This document shows, one piece after another, positions 1-6,557 of a stretch of 10,286 nucleotides of DNA. A program made the position numbers and the translations under genes. The notes under the pieces were generated by a model, which saw only the letters and a list, made by a program, of their open reading frames with translations, ran no database searches and was not told where the DNA came from. Origin of the DNA: UBA6952 sp045562575 (GTDB taxonomy: Bacteria > Chloroflexota > Dehalococcoidia > Lucifugimonadales > UBA6952); the NCBI GenBank assembly GCA_045562575.1, contig JBJKVQ010000011.1:1-10286 (forward strand), written 5' to 3'. The number at the start of each line of letters is the position of its first letter. Positions within the stretch are counted from its first letter, which is position 1.

Positions 1-41
1 TAAGTATTGTTTATATTATTAATATCTGGAATGTTATCCAT
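1..41 (-). CDS. Possible N-terminus of an unidentified protein, cut by window edge
   Basis: Reading leftwards from the ATG at 41-39 there is an open frame of 13 codons (MDNIPDINNINNT) running off the window. It is too short to identify. Support is indirect: a sigma70-like promoter on the same strand lies about 45 nt upstream, and the frame begins downstream of rdgB where another minus-strand gene would be expected. The Shine-Dalgarno is weak (a GAGAA-like stretch). It could equally be non-coding AT-rich sequence that happens to be open. Confidence 0.25.
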   Translation of the reverse strand, partial: MDNIPDINNINNT

Positions 42-83
42 TATTATTATTCTCTTCTAGTATTGAAAAATGGGTACCAAGAA

Positions 84-111
84 ATTGTACTACTGAATTG
101 TATATAATCAA
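84..111 (-). promoter_or_regulatory. Candidate sigma70-type promoter between rdgB and the next minus-strand frame
   Basis: On the minus strand TTGATT (111-106) is followed after 16 nt by TACAAT (89-84), four of six and five of six matches to the sigma70 consensus. The expected transcript would start near 77 and reach the ATG at 41 after a short leader. AT-rich sequence gives chance matches, so this is a candidate only. Confidence 0.35.
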
Positions 112-131
112 GTCTTACAAATAAGATCCTG

Positions 132-722
132 TTAATTTAATAATAGAGGAATAATATTTTTGATGGCTTTAGCACGGTGGCTAATTTTGTTTTTGTCTTC
201 AGGTTTTATTTCTGCGGAGGTTTTGTCAAATTCAGGTAGATAAAATATTGGGTCGTAACCGAATCCATTTTCACCACTTGGGGTAAAGGTTATTAATCCT
301 TCCATTGTGGCTTCTTTGCTTAATACTTTACCATCAGGCCATGCTATGACAATTGCTGCTTTAAACCGAGCCTGTCTATTTTTAAAAGGAATGTTTTTCA
401 TCTCATCTAGTATTAACAGTACTCTTTGATTATCATTTAATTCCAGTCCACCATATCTTGCAGAATATATACCAGGACGACCATTTAAAGCATCAATTTC
501 TATTCCTGAGTCATCAGATAAGCATGGTAGTTTAGTGGCATTCGCATACTGGGTTGCTTTTAATGTTGCGTTTTCTAAAAATGTTTTACCATTTTCAATC
601 ACTTCAATATTGCATGATTCTTCTTCTAGGGTAGTGAGAATATAGGGTATATTTTGAAGTATATTTTTAAACTCTTTTATTTTACCTTGGTTTGAAGTAC
701 CTAAAAGTAATTTTTGGTTCAT
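132..722 (-). CDS. rdgB: RdgB/HAM1 family XTP/dITP diphosphatase
   Basis: This is the house-cleaning nucleotide pyrophosphatase that hydrolyses dITP, ITP and XTP to monophosphates, keeping deaminated purines out of DNA and RNA (known of the family). The 196-aa protein has the expected length and the whole set of family motifs: T9-S-N-x-x-K14 near the N-terminus, SDDSG at 69-73 with the catalytic-type Asp, GRPG at 81-84, SARY at 87-90, FGYDP at 154-158 and SHR at 181-183. The ATG at 722-720 overlaps the TGA of the upstream aldolase gene as ATGA, so translation is probably coupled. It is the last gene of the fbp-aldolase-rdgB run. No clear hairpin terminator follows its stop. Confidence 0.96.
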   Translation of the reverse strand: MNQKLLLGTSNQGKIKEFKNILQNIPYILTTLEEESCNIEVIENGKTFLENATLKATQYANATKLPCLSDDSGIEIDALNGRPGIYSARYGGLELNDNQRVLLILDEMKNIPFKNRQARFKAAIVIAWPDGKVLSKEATMEGLITFTPSGENGFGYDPIFYLPEFDKTSAEIKPEDKNKISHRAKAIKNIIPLLLN

Positions 723-1726
723 TTAAGCAAACCTTGACGAGCACTACTAGTTAATTGAGCTCTTTCGAAAAAGCTATTCTGGGCGGTTGTTTTGTTTGTA
801 TCTTTACCTAGCCATGCTTTAAGTGGTGCTGCTTGTAAGCCTCGTCCATATGAGAAGCTGAGTTGCCAAGGTGCATTTAACTCTTTTGCTACTTGGCTAA
901 TACTATTGAGATTTGTTGTAGCTTCTTCATCGCTTTGTCCGCCTGATAAAAATACAATACCTGGTACTGAAGGGGGTACACAGTTTAGTAAACAGGTAAC
1001 AGTTTGTTGAGCGACCTCTCTTGTCTTTGCTCTTGATTTTGCACTCTTTCCGGATAAGACCATGTTTGGCTTTAATAAAGTACCTTCCAAAAAAATATTT
1101 TGCCTTTCAAGTTCTTTATATACTTCGAGTAAAGTTTGTTGTGTAATTTCAAAACATTTTTCTATTGTGTGTTCACCATCCATCAATACTTCTGGCTCAA
1201 CAATTGGTACGAGTCCAGCCTCTTGACTTAATGCTGCAAATCTAGCCAAAGCATGTGCATTCACATTTATTGCATATGGAGAAGGGGTTGATTCTCCAAT
1301 ATTGATGACGCCTCTCCATTTTGTGAAAAGTGCTCCTAATTCTCGGTATTCATTCAATCGTTCACGAAGATTATCCAAGCCTTCTGTAATAGTTTCACTT
1401 CCTGATCCAGCTAATGGTTTAGCTCCAGTATCAACCTTTATTCCAGGAATAATATCTTGATCTGACAAAATCGAAACCAGAGATTTTTCATTCAAATCAT
1501 TTTGGCGCATGGTTTCATCAAATAGAATTACACCACTAATGAACTGAGAAATACCATTTGTTGTAAACAACATTTCTCGATAATTTCTTCTGTTAACTTC
1601 ACTTGACTCTACATTGATAGAATCAAATCGACTTTTTATTGTATTAGAGCTCTCATCTGCAGCTAAAATTCCCTTTTGAGGCGAGACTAATTTATTAGCT
1701 GTTTCAGCAAGTAGTTTTGTTTCCAT
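719..1726 (-). CDS. Class I fructose-bisphosphate aldolase
   Basis: This cytosolic enzyme interconverts fructose-1,6-bisphosphate with dihydroxyacetone phosphate and glyceraldehyde-3-phosphate, using a Schiff-base lysine and no metal. It belongs to the eukaryote-type class I family (335 aa against roughly 340-365). Visible active-site counterparts are D24 in LAADES, K97 in GIKVD, K136 in KWR, E177 and E179 in VEPE, the Schiff-base lysine K219 in LLKPNM, S261 in LSGGQS and R295 in YGRGLQ. The ATG start is well supported by a strong Shine-Dalgarno, GGGAGGA (1740-1734), 7 nt upstream. It begins 23 nt after the stop of fbp and overlaps rdgB by 4 nt, so all three look co-transcribed. Its pairing with a bisphosphatase suggests a gluconeogenic (or sugar-phosphate cycling) role; that is inference. 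Confidence 0.95.
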   Translation of the reverse strand: METKLLAETANKLVSPQKGILAADESSNTIKSRFDSINVESSEVNRRNYREMLFTTNGISQFISGVILFDETMRQNDLNEKSLVSILSDQDIIPGIKVDTGAKPLAGSGSETITEGLDNLRERLNEYRELGALFTKWRGVINIGESTPSPYAINVNAHALARFAALSQEAGLVPIVEPEVLMDGEHTIEKCFEITQQTLLEVYKELERQNIFLEGTLLKPNMVLSGKSAKSRAKTREVAQQTVTCLLNCVPPSVPGIVFLSGGQSDEEATTNLNSISQVAKELNAPWQLSFSYGRGLQAAPLKAWLGKDTNKTTAQNSFFERAQLTSSARQGLLK

Positions 1727-1749
1727 TGGTTTGTCCTCCCTTAGTCACA

Positions 1750-2658
1750 TTACTCAGTAAATTTTTGTACTTCTTTTGTATTTCCTATAAATAAAGGAGT
1801 TCGTTCGTGTAATTCATTAGGTATTATATCTAATATATTTTCAGTGCCATTAGTACCAAGACCGCCAGCTTTTTTTATAACAAAAGTTAATGGATTTGCT
1901 TCGTACATAAGGCGTAATTTGCCATCTGGATAGAGAAAAATTCCACCTTTAAGAAGATTTCTATGAAAATCAGCAACAAGTGAACCAACATATCTCAACG
2001 ATGATATTTTTTGTAATTCTTCTAATTGTGATTTTGTATTGGAGGTAAATCCACTCCAATTTCCATAGTTTACACTGTAATATGTACAACTCTCCGGTAG
2101 AGATATAGCTGGGTGCGTAAGTATAAAATTATTACTTTGATTATCAAGAGTAAATCCACTTACACCATTATCTGTGGCTACTATCATAATTGTGTTAGAA
2201 CCATATACTACGTATGCTGCGGCTATTTGTTCATTGCCTGGACGTAATAATGATTTATTCGTAATTTTGTTTACAGTAGATCCTGGCCATATTCCAAATA
2301 TAGAGCCAATACTCACTGAAACATCAATATTACTTGATCCATCTACCGGATCCATGTTTACCATATTTAAGTTTGGGTCATTAGAAATATATTCAGGTTC
2401 TTCAAGTTCTTCACATCCAACTATAGATACGCTTTCAGATGTACGAAAAGAATTAATAAAAATAGTGGAACCTAATTCATCAAGTTTTTGAACAACTTCA
2501 CCTTGTACATTGATGTCTCCTGTTGATCCTGAGTGACCATCAATACTTAATCGATCAACTTTTTCTTGAACTAGCAGTGCGCCATTTGCAATAGCAAGCA
2601 ATGTGGATTTGAGATGATTGTCTATGTTAATTGAGTCTAAATATTCTTGTAGAAATAT
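1750..2658 (-). CDS. fbp: Class I fructose-1,6-bisphosphatase with a probable ATA (or ATT) start
   Basis: It hydrolyses fructose-1,6-bisphosphate to fructose-6-phosphate, the committed gluconeogenic step. In the 302-aa form given here the metal-binding acidic pair is in GCEE (83-84), the family signature DPVDGSSN lies at 103-110, ADFHRNLLKGG follows, and YEANP is at 252-256 with its metal-ligand Glu. The family is usually about 330 aa, so this is slightly short. The first canonical start codon in frame is TTG at 2601-2599, but it has no Shine-Dalgarno and would cut into the first conserved helix (HLKSTLLAIANGA resembles ELTALLSAIKLGA of the E. coli enzyme). The open frame continues upstream to a TAA at 2679-2677, directly beside GAGGAG (2673-2668). 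ATT (2661-2659) and ATA (2658-2656) sit 6 and 9 nt after it. ATA gives M-F-L-Q-E-Y-L, like the usual M-T-L-x-E-[FY]-[IL]. First gene of the minus-strand run. Confidence 0.93.
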   Translation of the reverse strand: MFLQEYLDSINIDNHLKSTLLAIANGALLVQEKVDRLSIDGHSGSTGDINVQGEVVQKLDELGSTIFINSFRTSESVSIVGCEELEEPEYISNDPNLNMVNMDPVDGSSNIDVSVSIGSIFGIWPGSTVNKITNKSLLRPGNEQIAAAYVVYGSNTIMIVATDNGVSGFTLDNQSNNFILTHPAISLPESCTYYSVNYGNWSGFTSNTKSQLEELQKISSLRYVGSLVADFHRNLLKGGIFLYPDGKLRLMYEANPLTFVIKKAGGLGTNGTENILDIIPNELHERTPLFIGNTKEVQKFTE

Positions 2659-2673
2659 AATAGTAAACTCCTC
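2656..2673 (-). promoter_or_regulatory. fbp ribosome binding site with non-canonical start codons
   Basis: On the minus strand GAGGAG (2673-2668) is followed by TTTACT, then ATT and ATA in the fbp frame. No ATG, GTG or TTG lies within reach in that frame, and the stop TAA just upstream excludes a longer version. The site therefore decides the start: AUA or AUU. Confidence 0.6.
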
Positions 2674-2716
2674 TTTTTAGAGTACTAAATTGAATACGGG
2701 TATAATATTGGAGATA

Positions 2717-2745
2717 AGTGTAACAACGCGTGTTATTTGTTTCAA
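2717..2745 (-). promoter_or_regulatory. Candidate fbp promoter overlapping an inverted repeat
   Basis: On the minus strand TTGAAA (2745-2740) and TACACT (2722-2717) are separated by 17 nt, each matching four of six consensus positions. The inverted repeat TAACA-ACGCG-TGTTA (2721-2735) lies across the spacer and the edge of the -10, where a repressor would bind. The region sits between the divergent fbp and moaA genes, so it could serve either. Both the promoter and operator role are inference from position and pattern. Confidence 0.3.
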
Positions 2746-2837
2746 GTAATACTTATGGAATTGATTTAAACTATTATTTAATTTTCTGTTATTATGTGTA
2801 TTACTAAAAATTTAGCAAATACTCATTAATATTTCTT

Positions 2838-2843
2838 TATAAT
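2838..2843 (+). promoter_or_regulatory. Perfect -10 box (TATAAT) upstream of moaA
   Basis: TATAAT at 2838-2843 lies 21 nt before the moaA ATG, so a transcript would start near 2850 with a leader of about 15 nt. No recognisable -35 hexamer is found 16-18 nt upstream. The 2680-2864 gap is AT-rich and shows no compact conserved structure that would suggest a molybdenum-cofactor riboswitch. Confidence 0.3.
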
Positions 2844-2864
2844 AGGAGCTCTTCGAAAAGGAAC

Positions 2865-3872
2865 ATGGTAAAAGATTTATTTAATAGACCAATTAGAGAT
2901 TTAAGAATTTCAGTAACAGATCGTTGTAATTTTCGTTGTCCTTATTGTATGCCGGCAGAGATATATGGGGAACGATATAAGTTTTTGCCAAAAGACCAAG
3001 TATTATCTTTTGAACAAATAGAAAAAATAGCGAGAGTTTTTGCTGAGCTAGGGGTTTCAAAGATTAGACTTACTGGTGGAGAACCTTTATTGAGGCAAGA
3101 TCTTGATTTGTTAGTAAAAATGTTAATACAAATTCCGGGGATTGAAGATTTAGCACTTACTACGAATGGCTATTTATTGACTAGATTTGCTGAAAAACTC
3201 CATGAAGCTGGATTGAAAAGGATTACAATTAGTATTGATACCATAGATGAAGCTTTGTTTAAAGAAATGAATGGTGTTAATGCTGAATTAAATACTGTAC
3301 TTCAAGGATTAGAGCTTGTTGAAAAATTAGGATTTGATCCAATAAAAATTAATACAGTTGTTCAAAAGGGAAAGAACGATAAAAATTTATTAGAACTTGC
3401 AGAATATATTAAATCCAAGGGTCACATATTAAGATTTATTGAATATATGGATGTTGGGAACTTGAATGGGTGGGATAAATCTGAAGTTGTTCCATCTGCA
3501 ACAATTGCCAAAATGCTTAATGACAAATTTGGAATTACTGCATTGGATAAGCAATATATAAATGAAGTAGCTAATAGATGGAAATATAATGATGATTCTG
3601 CAGAAGTAGGATTTATTTCTTCTGTGAGTGATCCATTTTGTGGAAATTGTTCGAGGATAAGATTATCTACTGACGGTAAGCTATATACGTGTCTTTTTTC
3701 AGATATAGGTTTTGATCTTAAACCAAGCTTGGATTCTGGAGACGAAAAGCTTTTAAAAGATAAAATAATACAGATATGGGGAAATAGGTCAGATCAATAT
3801 TCACAAAAGAGATTTGATACAAAAAAGAAAAAGCCTACTAAGAAAATTGAAATGTATGCGATTGGTGGATAA
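2865..3872 (+). CDS. moaA: GTP 3',8-cyclase MoaA (molybdenum cofactor step 1a)
   Basis: This radical SAM enzyme converts GTP to 3',8-cyclo-dihydro-GTP, the substrate MoaC turns into cyclic pyranopterin monophosphate. The 335-aa protein is full length. The radical-SAM cluster cysteines are C21, C25 and C28 in CNFRCPYC, the SAM-binding GGEP is at 71-74, and the second [4Fe-4S] cluster that binds GTP is shown by C259, C262 and C276 (C-x2-C-x13-C). It ends in Gly-Gly (334-335), the C-terminal motif known to matter for MoaA activity. The ATG gives M-V-K-D-L-F-N-R-P-I-R-D-L-R, matching the family start, with AAAAGG just upstream at rather short spacing. The stop is 9 nt before the rnhA-moaC frame, so the two are almost certainly co-transcribed. 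Confidence 0.97.
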   Translation: MVKDLFNRPIRDLRISVTDRCNFRCPYCMPAEIYGERYKFLPKDQVLSFEQIEKIARVFAELGVSKIRLTGGEPLLRQDLDLLVKMLIQIPGIEDLALTTNGYLLTRFAEKLHEAGLKRITISIDTIDEALFKEMNGVNAELNTVLQGLELVEKLGFDPIKINTVVQKGKNDKNLLELAEYIKSKGHILRFIEYMDVGNLNGWDKSEVVPSATIAKMLNDKFGITALDKQYINEVANRWKYNDDSAEVGFISSVSDPFCGNCSRIRLSTDGKLYTCLFSDIGFDLKPSLDSGDEKLLKDKIIQIWGNRSDQYSQKRFDTKKKKPTKKIEMYAIGG

Positions 3873-3881
3873 GTTTAACGT

Positions 3882-4760
3882 ATGATAAAAATCTACACAG
3901 ATGGTTCATGTCTAGGCAATCCTGGCCCAGGTGGATGGGGTGCTGTAATAATATATCCTGATGGAAATGAAAAGGAGTTATCTGGCGCAGATTTGGATAC
4001 TACCAATAATCGAATGGAATTACAGTCTGTAATCGAGGCATTAGATTATCTTGAATCTGGGTCAATTGTTGAGTTGTTCTCTGATAGTTTGTACGTATTG
4101 AACACTATTACCAAGGGATGGAAGAAAAAAGCAAATATAGACCTATGGGATAAATTAGAAAGTAAAATTCAAAAACATAGCAATATTTCTTGGTATTGGG
4201 TAAAAGGTCATAGTGGTGATTATTATAATGAAAAAGTGAATGATTTAGCTCAAGGAAAGGCCGAAATGGTAAAAAACAATAATCTTTCTCATGTCTCTGA
4301 AGAAGGTAATGTGCAAATGGTAGATGTTGGTCAAAAAACTGATACAGAACGTATTGCTACTGCCAAAGGTTACGTGAAAGTGAGTCAAGATATTATTTTG
4401 CAAGTACTTGAAGCAAATAATCCAAAAGGTGATGTTTTGAGTGTTTCTCGTATTGCAGGAATTATGGCAGCAAAGAGAACACCGCAATTAATTCCCCTAT
4501 GTCATCAAATTGATTTAAATCATGTAGACATTTCAATAGATATTGATGAGGATAATAATCGATTTATAATTGAAGCAACTGCAAAAAGTAATTCAAAAAC
4601 TGGTGTAGAAATGGAATCTCTCGTTGCTGTTAGCATAACAGCTTTAACTATCTACGATATGACCAAAGCTATAGACCACGATTCACTTATAAGTGAAATT
4701 CAATTAGTTAGTAAAAGTGGTGGCAAATCAGGAAATATTAAAAGGGATACTAGTTTTTAG
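3882..4760 (+). CDS. Ribonuclease HI - MoaC fusion protein
   Basis: One uninterrupted 292-aa frame carries two complete domains. Residues 1-126 are RNase HI, which degrades RNA in RNA-DNA hybrids. Its DEDD residues are D7, E46, D68 and D121, with the catalytic-loop His at H110 (VKGH) and the TDGSCLGNPGPGGWG signature. It stops about 15-20 residues short of E. coli RnhA, lacking only the C-terminal tail. Residues from about 134 to 290 are MoaC, cyclic pyranopterin monophosphate synthase, with counterparts of the E. coli active-site residues at K182 (KGD), H208 (PLCH), E243 (VEMES), D259 and K262 (YDMTK), and the closing KSGGKSG. It follows moaA by 9 nt, so the MoaC half completes the MoaA-MoaC pathway step. 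Whether the product stays joined is unknown: an internal ribosome binding site at the junction could also give free MoaC of 164 aa. Confidence 0.94.
   Translation: MIKIYTDGSCLGNPGPGGWGAVIIYPDGNEKELSGADLDTTNNRMELQSVIEALDYLESGSIVELFSDSLYVLNTITKGWKKKANIDLWDKLESKIQKHSNISWYWVKGHSGDYYNEKVNDLAQGKAEMVKNNNLSHVSEEGNVQMVDVGQKTDTERIATAKGYVKVSQDIILQVLEANNPKGDVLSVSRIAGIMAAKRTPQLIPLCHQIDLNHVDISIDIDEDNNRFIIEATAKSNSKTGVEMESLVAVSITALTIYDMTKAIDHDSLISEIQLVSKSGGKSGNIKRDTSF
4252..4268 (+). promoter_or_regulatory. Internal Shine-Dalgarno and ATG at the RNase HI/MoaC junction
   Basis: AAGGAAAGG (4252-4260) is followed after 5 nt by ATG (4266-4268), codon 129 of the fusion frame. Initiation here would produce a 164-aa MoaC, close to the roughly 160 aa of stand-alone MoaC. 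The codons encode Q-G-K-A-E-M, so the match could be a by-product of Lys/Gly coding in AT-rich DNA. Confidence 0.4.
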
Positions 4761-4766
4761 ATATGC

Positions 4767-5318
4767 CTATTTAGAAACTTCAGAAGTGGTTTTTGATTTT
4801 CTTTTTTTGGGAGCTTCATCACTTTGTTTAGATTCTGAATCGTCACTTCTTTTGAGTGTTCCTAAACCATTTTGTACGGTGGTAATGATTGATTGTAAGT
4901 TGGTTTCTAATTCAGACAAAACTTGAAATGAGTAAGTGTCCGCATCTTTTAACATTTGGACAGCTTTTTTATCAGCAGTTTCAACAATTCGTTGTACTTT
5001 TTGTTGTGCTTCCTGAATGATTCGCTCACCTTCTTTTTCAGCTTCTTTAGTTAGTTCGCTGTCCTCTATTTTGTTTCGAAATTCACTTTCGGCGGACGAT
5101 CGAATTTTGCGTGCTTCATCAAGTGATTGATTAAGTATGTCATCTTTTCTTGCTAAGACTTCAGTAGCTCTGGAAACATCCTCAGGTACTGCCATTCGTA
5201 GTTGATCAATAAGCAAAAGTGCCTCAGGTGCATCGACTAAATTCTTTTTAGTCAATGGCATCTTTGATCCAGCAAGTATAATTTCTTCTAATTTATCTAT
5301 GATTGGTAGAATATCTAT
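4767..5318 (-). CDS. Coiled-coil protein of the coaD-linked family, probable ATA start
   Basis: A 183-aa protein of unknown function. After a short N-terminal segment, residues from about 50 to 110 are a long charged helix rich in Glu, Lys, Arg and Ala (EARKIRSSAESEF, KEAEKEGERIIQEAQ), predicted coiled coil, and the C-terminus is a Ser/Lys-rich tail (PKKRKSK). No membrane segment or catalytic motif is visible. It resembles small proteins encoded directly after coaD in Firmicutes and Chloroflexota, often auto-labelled ATPase or F0 subunit b-like (recollection of the family, not a search). Those begin like M-D-x-L-x-x-x-D-x-L-E-E. The first ATG here (5261-5259) lies 19 codons inside that region. 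Upstream, ATA at 5318-5316, 5 nt after AGGGAGG, gives M-D-I-L-P-I-I-D-K-L-E-E. It starts 20 nt after coaD, and its stop is 6 nt from the convergent rnhA-moaC stop. Confidence 0.8.
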   Translation of the reverse strand: MDILPIIDKLEEIILAGSKMPLTKKNLVDAPEALLLIDQLRMAVPEDVSRATEVLARKDDILNQSLDEARKIRSSAESEFRNKIEDSELTKEAEKEGERIIQEAQQKVQRIVETADKKAVQMLKDADTYSFQVLSELETNLQSIITTVQNGLGTLKRSDDSESKQSDEAPKKRKSKTTSEVSK

Positions 5319-5330
5319 GATTTCCTCCCT
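5316..5330 (-). promoter_or_regulatory. Strong ribosome binding site followed by ATA start
   Basis: On the minus strand AGGGAGG (5330-5324) is followed by AAATC and then ATA (5318-5316). The frame is closed just upstream by TGA (5333-5331). ATC (5321-5319) is only 2 nt from the GGAGG and no canonical start occurs until 5261. The site therefore points to AUA initiation. Confidence 0.6.
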
Positions 5331-5338
5331 TCATGAAG

Positions 5339-5824
5339 TTAACTTCCATTAGCATACTTCATTTTTATAGCATTTGCCACGTGTTCAGATACAAATTCAC
5401 TAACATCACCTTTGTATTTTGCAACTTCCTTAATCAGAGTCGAACTTACAAACTGATATTCTAAACTTGTATATAATAACACAGTATCCAAATTTGGTTG
5501 TAATTTTCTGTTCATCATTACCATAGTTGCTTCATAATCTGCGTCAGTAATACTTCGAACACCTCGTATAATCGCTTTAGCATTTATTGATGCTGCAAAG
5601 TCGACAGAAAGCCCAGTGTAAGGTTGAATTTTTACATTACTAAGTGCTTTAGTAGATTGTGAAAATAATTGAACTCTTTCATCAGTAGTAAACAATAATG
5701 ATTTTGCTGGGGTATCAAATACGCCTACAACAACTTCATCAAATAATTCAGCAGCTCTGTAAACTAAATCTTCATGCCCTTTTGTTACTGGATCGAATGT
5801 TCCGTTATATAAAACTGTTACCAT
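5339..5824 (-). CDS. coaD: Phosphopantetheine adenylyltransferase CoaD
   Basis: It transfers AMP from ATP to 4'-phosphopantetheine, giving dephospho-CoA, the penultimate step of coenzyme A synthesis; it acts in the cytosol as a hexamer in characterised members. The 161-aa length is typical. Visible motifs are NGTFDP (7-12), the nucleotidyltransferase signature T14-K-G-H17, RGVRSITDADYE (87-98) and YQFVSSTLIKE (123-133). The ATG follows the rsmD stop by 14 nt. No convincing Shine-Dalgarno precedes it, so translation may depend on coupling to rsmD. The order rsmD-coaD is widely conserved in Gram-positive and Chloroflexota genomes. Confidence 0.96.
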   Translation of the reverse strand: MVTVLYNGTFDPVTKGHEDLVYRAAELFDEVVVGVFDTPAKSLLFTTDERVQLFSQSTKALSNVKIQPYTGLSVDFAASINAKAIIRGVRSITDADYEATMVMMNRKLQPNLDTVLLYTSLEYQFVSSTLIKEVAKYKGDVSEFVSEHVANAIKMKYANGS

Positions 5825-5838
5825 ATTTGTGTAGTAGG

Positions 5839-6384
5839 TTAAATTATATTTTTATAAAAAGAAATTTGGGTATCCCCATATTTTCTTACGTCAAATCTTT
5901 CTAAATTTAATACCATTTCATTTATATTCTCATTTGAACGATGTTCCAATATTATCATACCCTCAGGATTTAGCAATTCAGATTTTTCAATAAAGGATAA
6001 TATTTCTTCTTTGTTAGTATAATCATAAGGTGGATCAGCAAATATGATATCGTATTTTGAATCTAACTGATTTAAAATTGTGGTTGCATTTCCTTGGATC
6101 ACATGACACAAATGCTGTTGGTTTATATATGTCAAAGTTTCGTTTATAAGTTTACACAACTGGCGATCTTTTTCTATAAAATCTACAGAAGATGCTTTTC
6201 TACTTAGGGCTTCGATTCCCATTGCCCCACTCCCAGCAAATATGTCTAGTACTGTACTATGAGAAATTATATCCCTCAATGTATTAAACACTGCCATTCT
6301 TATCTTCTCAGATGTTGGTCTAATTGTTGAACTTTTAGGAATTGTGATATTTAGTCCTTTATAAACTCCACTCGTTATTCTCAA
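5839..6384 (-). CDS. rsmD: 16S rRNA (guanine966-N2)-methyltransferase RsmD
   Basis: A SAM-dependent methyltransferase that modifies a guanine in helix 31 of 16S rRNA (G966 in E. coli). The 181-aa protein shows RPTSEKIRMAVFN at 22-34, the SAM-binding motif I D47-I-F-A-G-S-G53 and the N-methyltransferase catalytic motif D117-P-P-Y120. The start is TTG at 6384-6382, chosen because AGGAG lies 5 nt upstream and the resulting M-R-I-T-S-G matches the family beginning M-R-I-x-x-G. It is the first gene of rsmD-coaD-coiled-coil and has its own promoter candidate facing away from pyrG. Confidence 0.95.
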   Translation of the reverse strand: MRITSGVYKGLNITIPKSSTIRPTSEKIRMAVFNTLRDIISHSTVLDIFAGSGAMGIEALSRKASSVDFIEKDRQLCKLINETLTYINQQHLCHVIQGNATTILNQLDSKYDIIFADPPYDYTNKEEILSFIEKSELLNPEGMIILEHRSNENINEMVLNLERFDVRKYGDTQISFYKNII

Positions 6385-6416
6385 TGATGCTCCTAATTAT
6401 CGAATAAATTTTAATA

Positions 6417-6446
6417 ACTATATATGTTATTGATAAATTTTTTCAA
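6417..6446 (-). promoter_or_regulatory. Candidate rsmD promoter
   Basis: On the minus strand TTGAAA (6446-6441) is followed after 18 nt by TATAGT (6422-6417), four and five of six matches. The predicted transcript would start about 25 nt before the TTG start of rsmD and include its AGGAG. The surrounding DNA is very AT-rich, so the match is moderate evidence. Confidence 0.4.
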
Positions 6447-6476
6447 ATGCTAACTCAAAATTGAATACATATATTC

Positions 6477-6506
6477 TTGACATCGATGTGAATAGTTATT
6501 TAACAT
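6477..6506 (+). promoter_or_regulatory. Candidate pyrG promoter with perfect -35
   Basis: TTGACA at 6477-6482 is a perfect -35. The best -10 is TAACAT (6501-6506), four of six, after 18 nt. The transcript would start near 6513 and carry a leader of about 45 nt that is pyrimidine-rich and lacks a Shine-Dalgarno. No initial run of C residues or terminator hairpin of the kind used for pyrG control in Bacillus was seen. Confidence 0.45.
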
Positions 6507-6557
6507 CTAGTAATAGTTTACAGTTTTACCTATTTTCTTTTCGATTATTGATGCTCT

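Noticed and set aside
792..1010. Plus-strand open frame of 72 codons
   Set aside because: It lies wholly inside the well-supported aldolase gene on the other strand and shows no family motifs.
2174..2491. Plus-strand open frame of 105 codons
   Set aside because: It is antisense to the conserved core of fbp, including the DPVDGSSN motif; a shadow frame.
2680..2864. Possible molybdenum-cofactor riboswitch upstream of moaA
   Set aside because: The stretch is AT-rich with no compact multi-stem fold, and the TATAAT close to the gene leaves only a very short leader.
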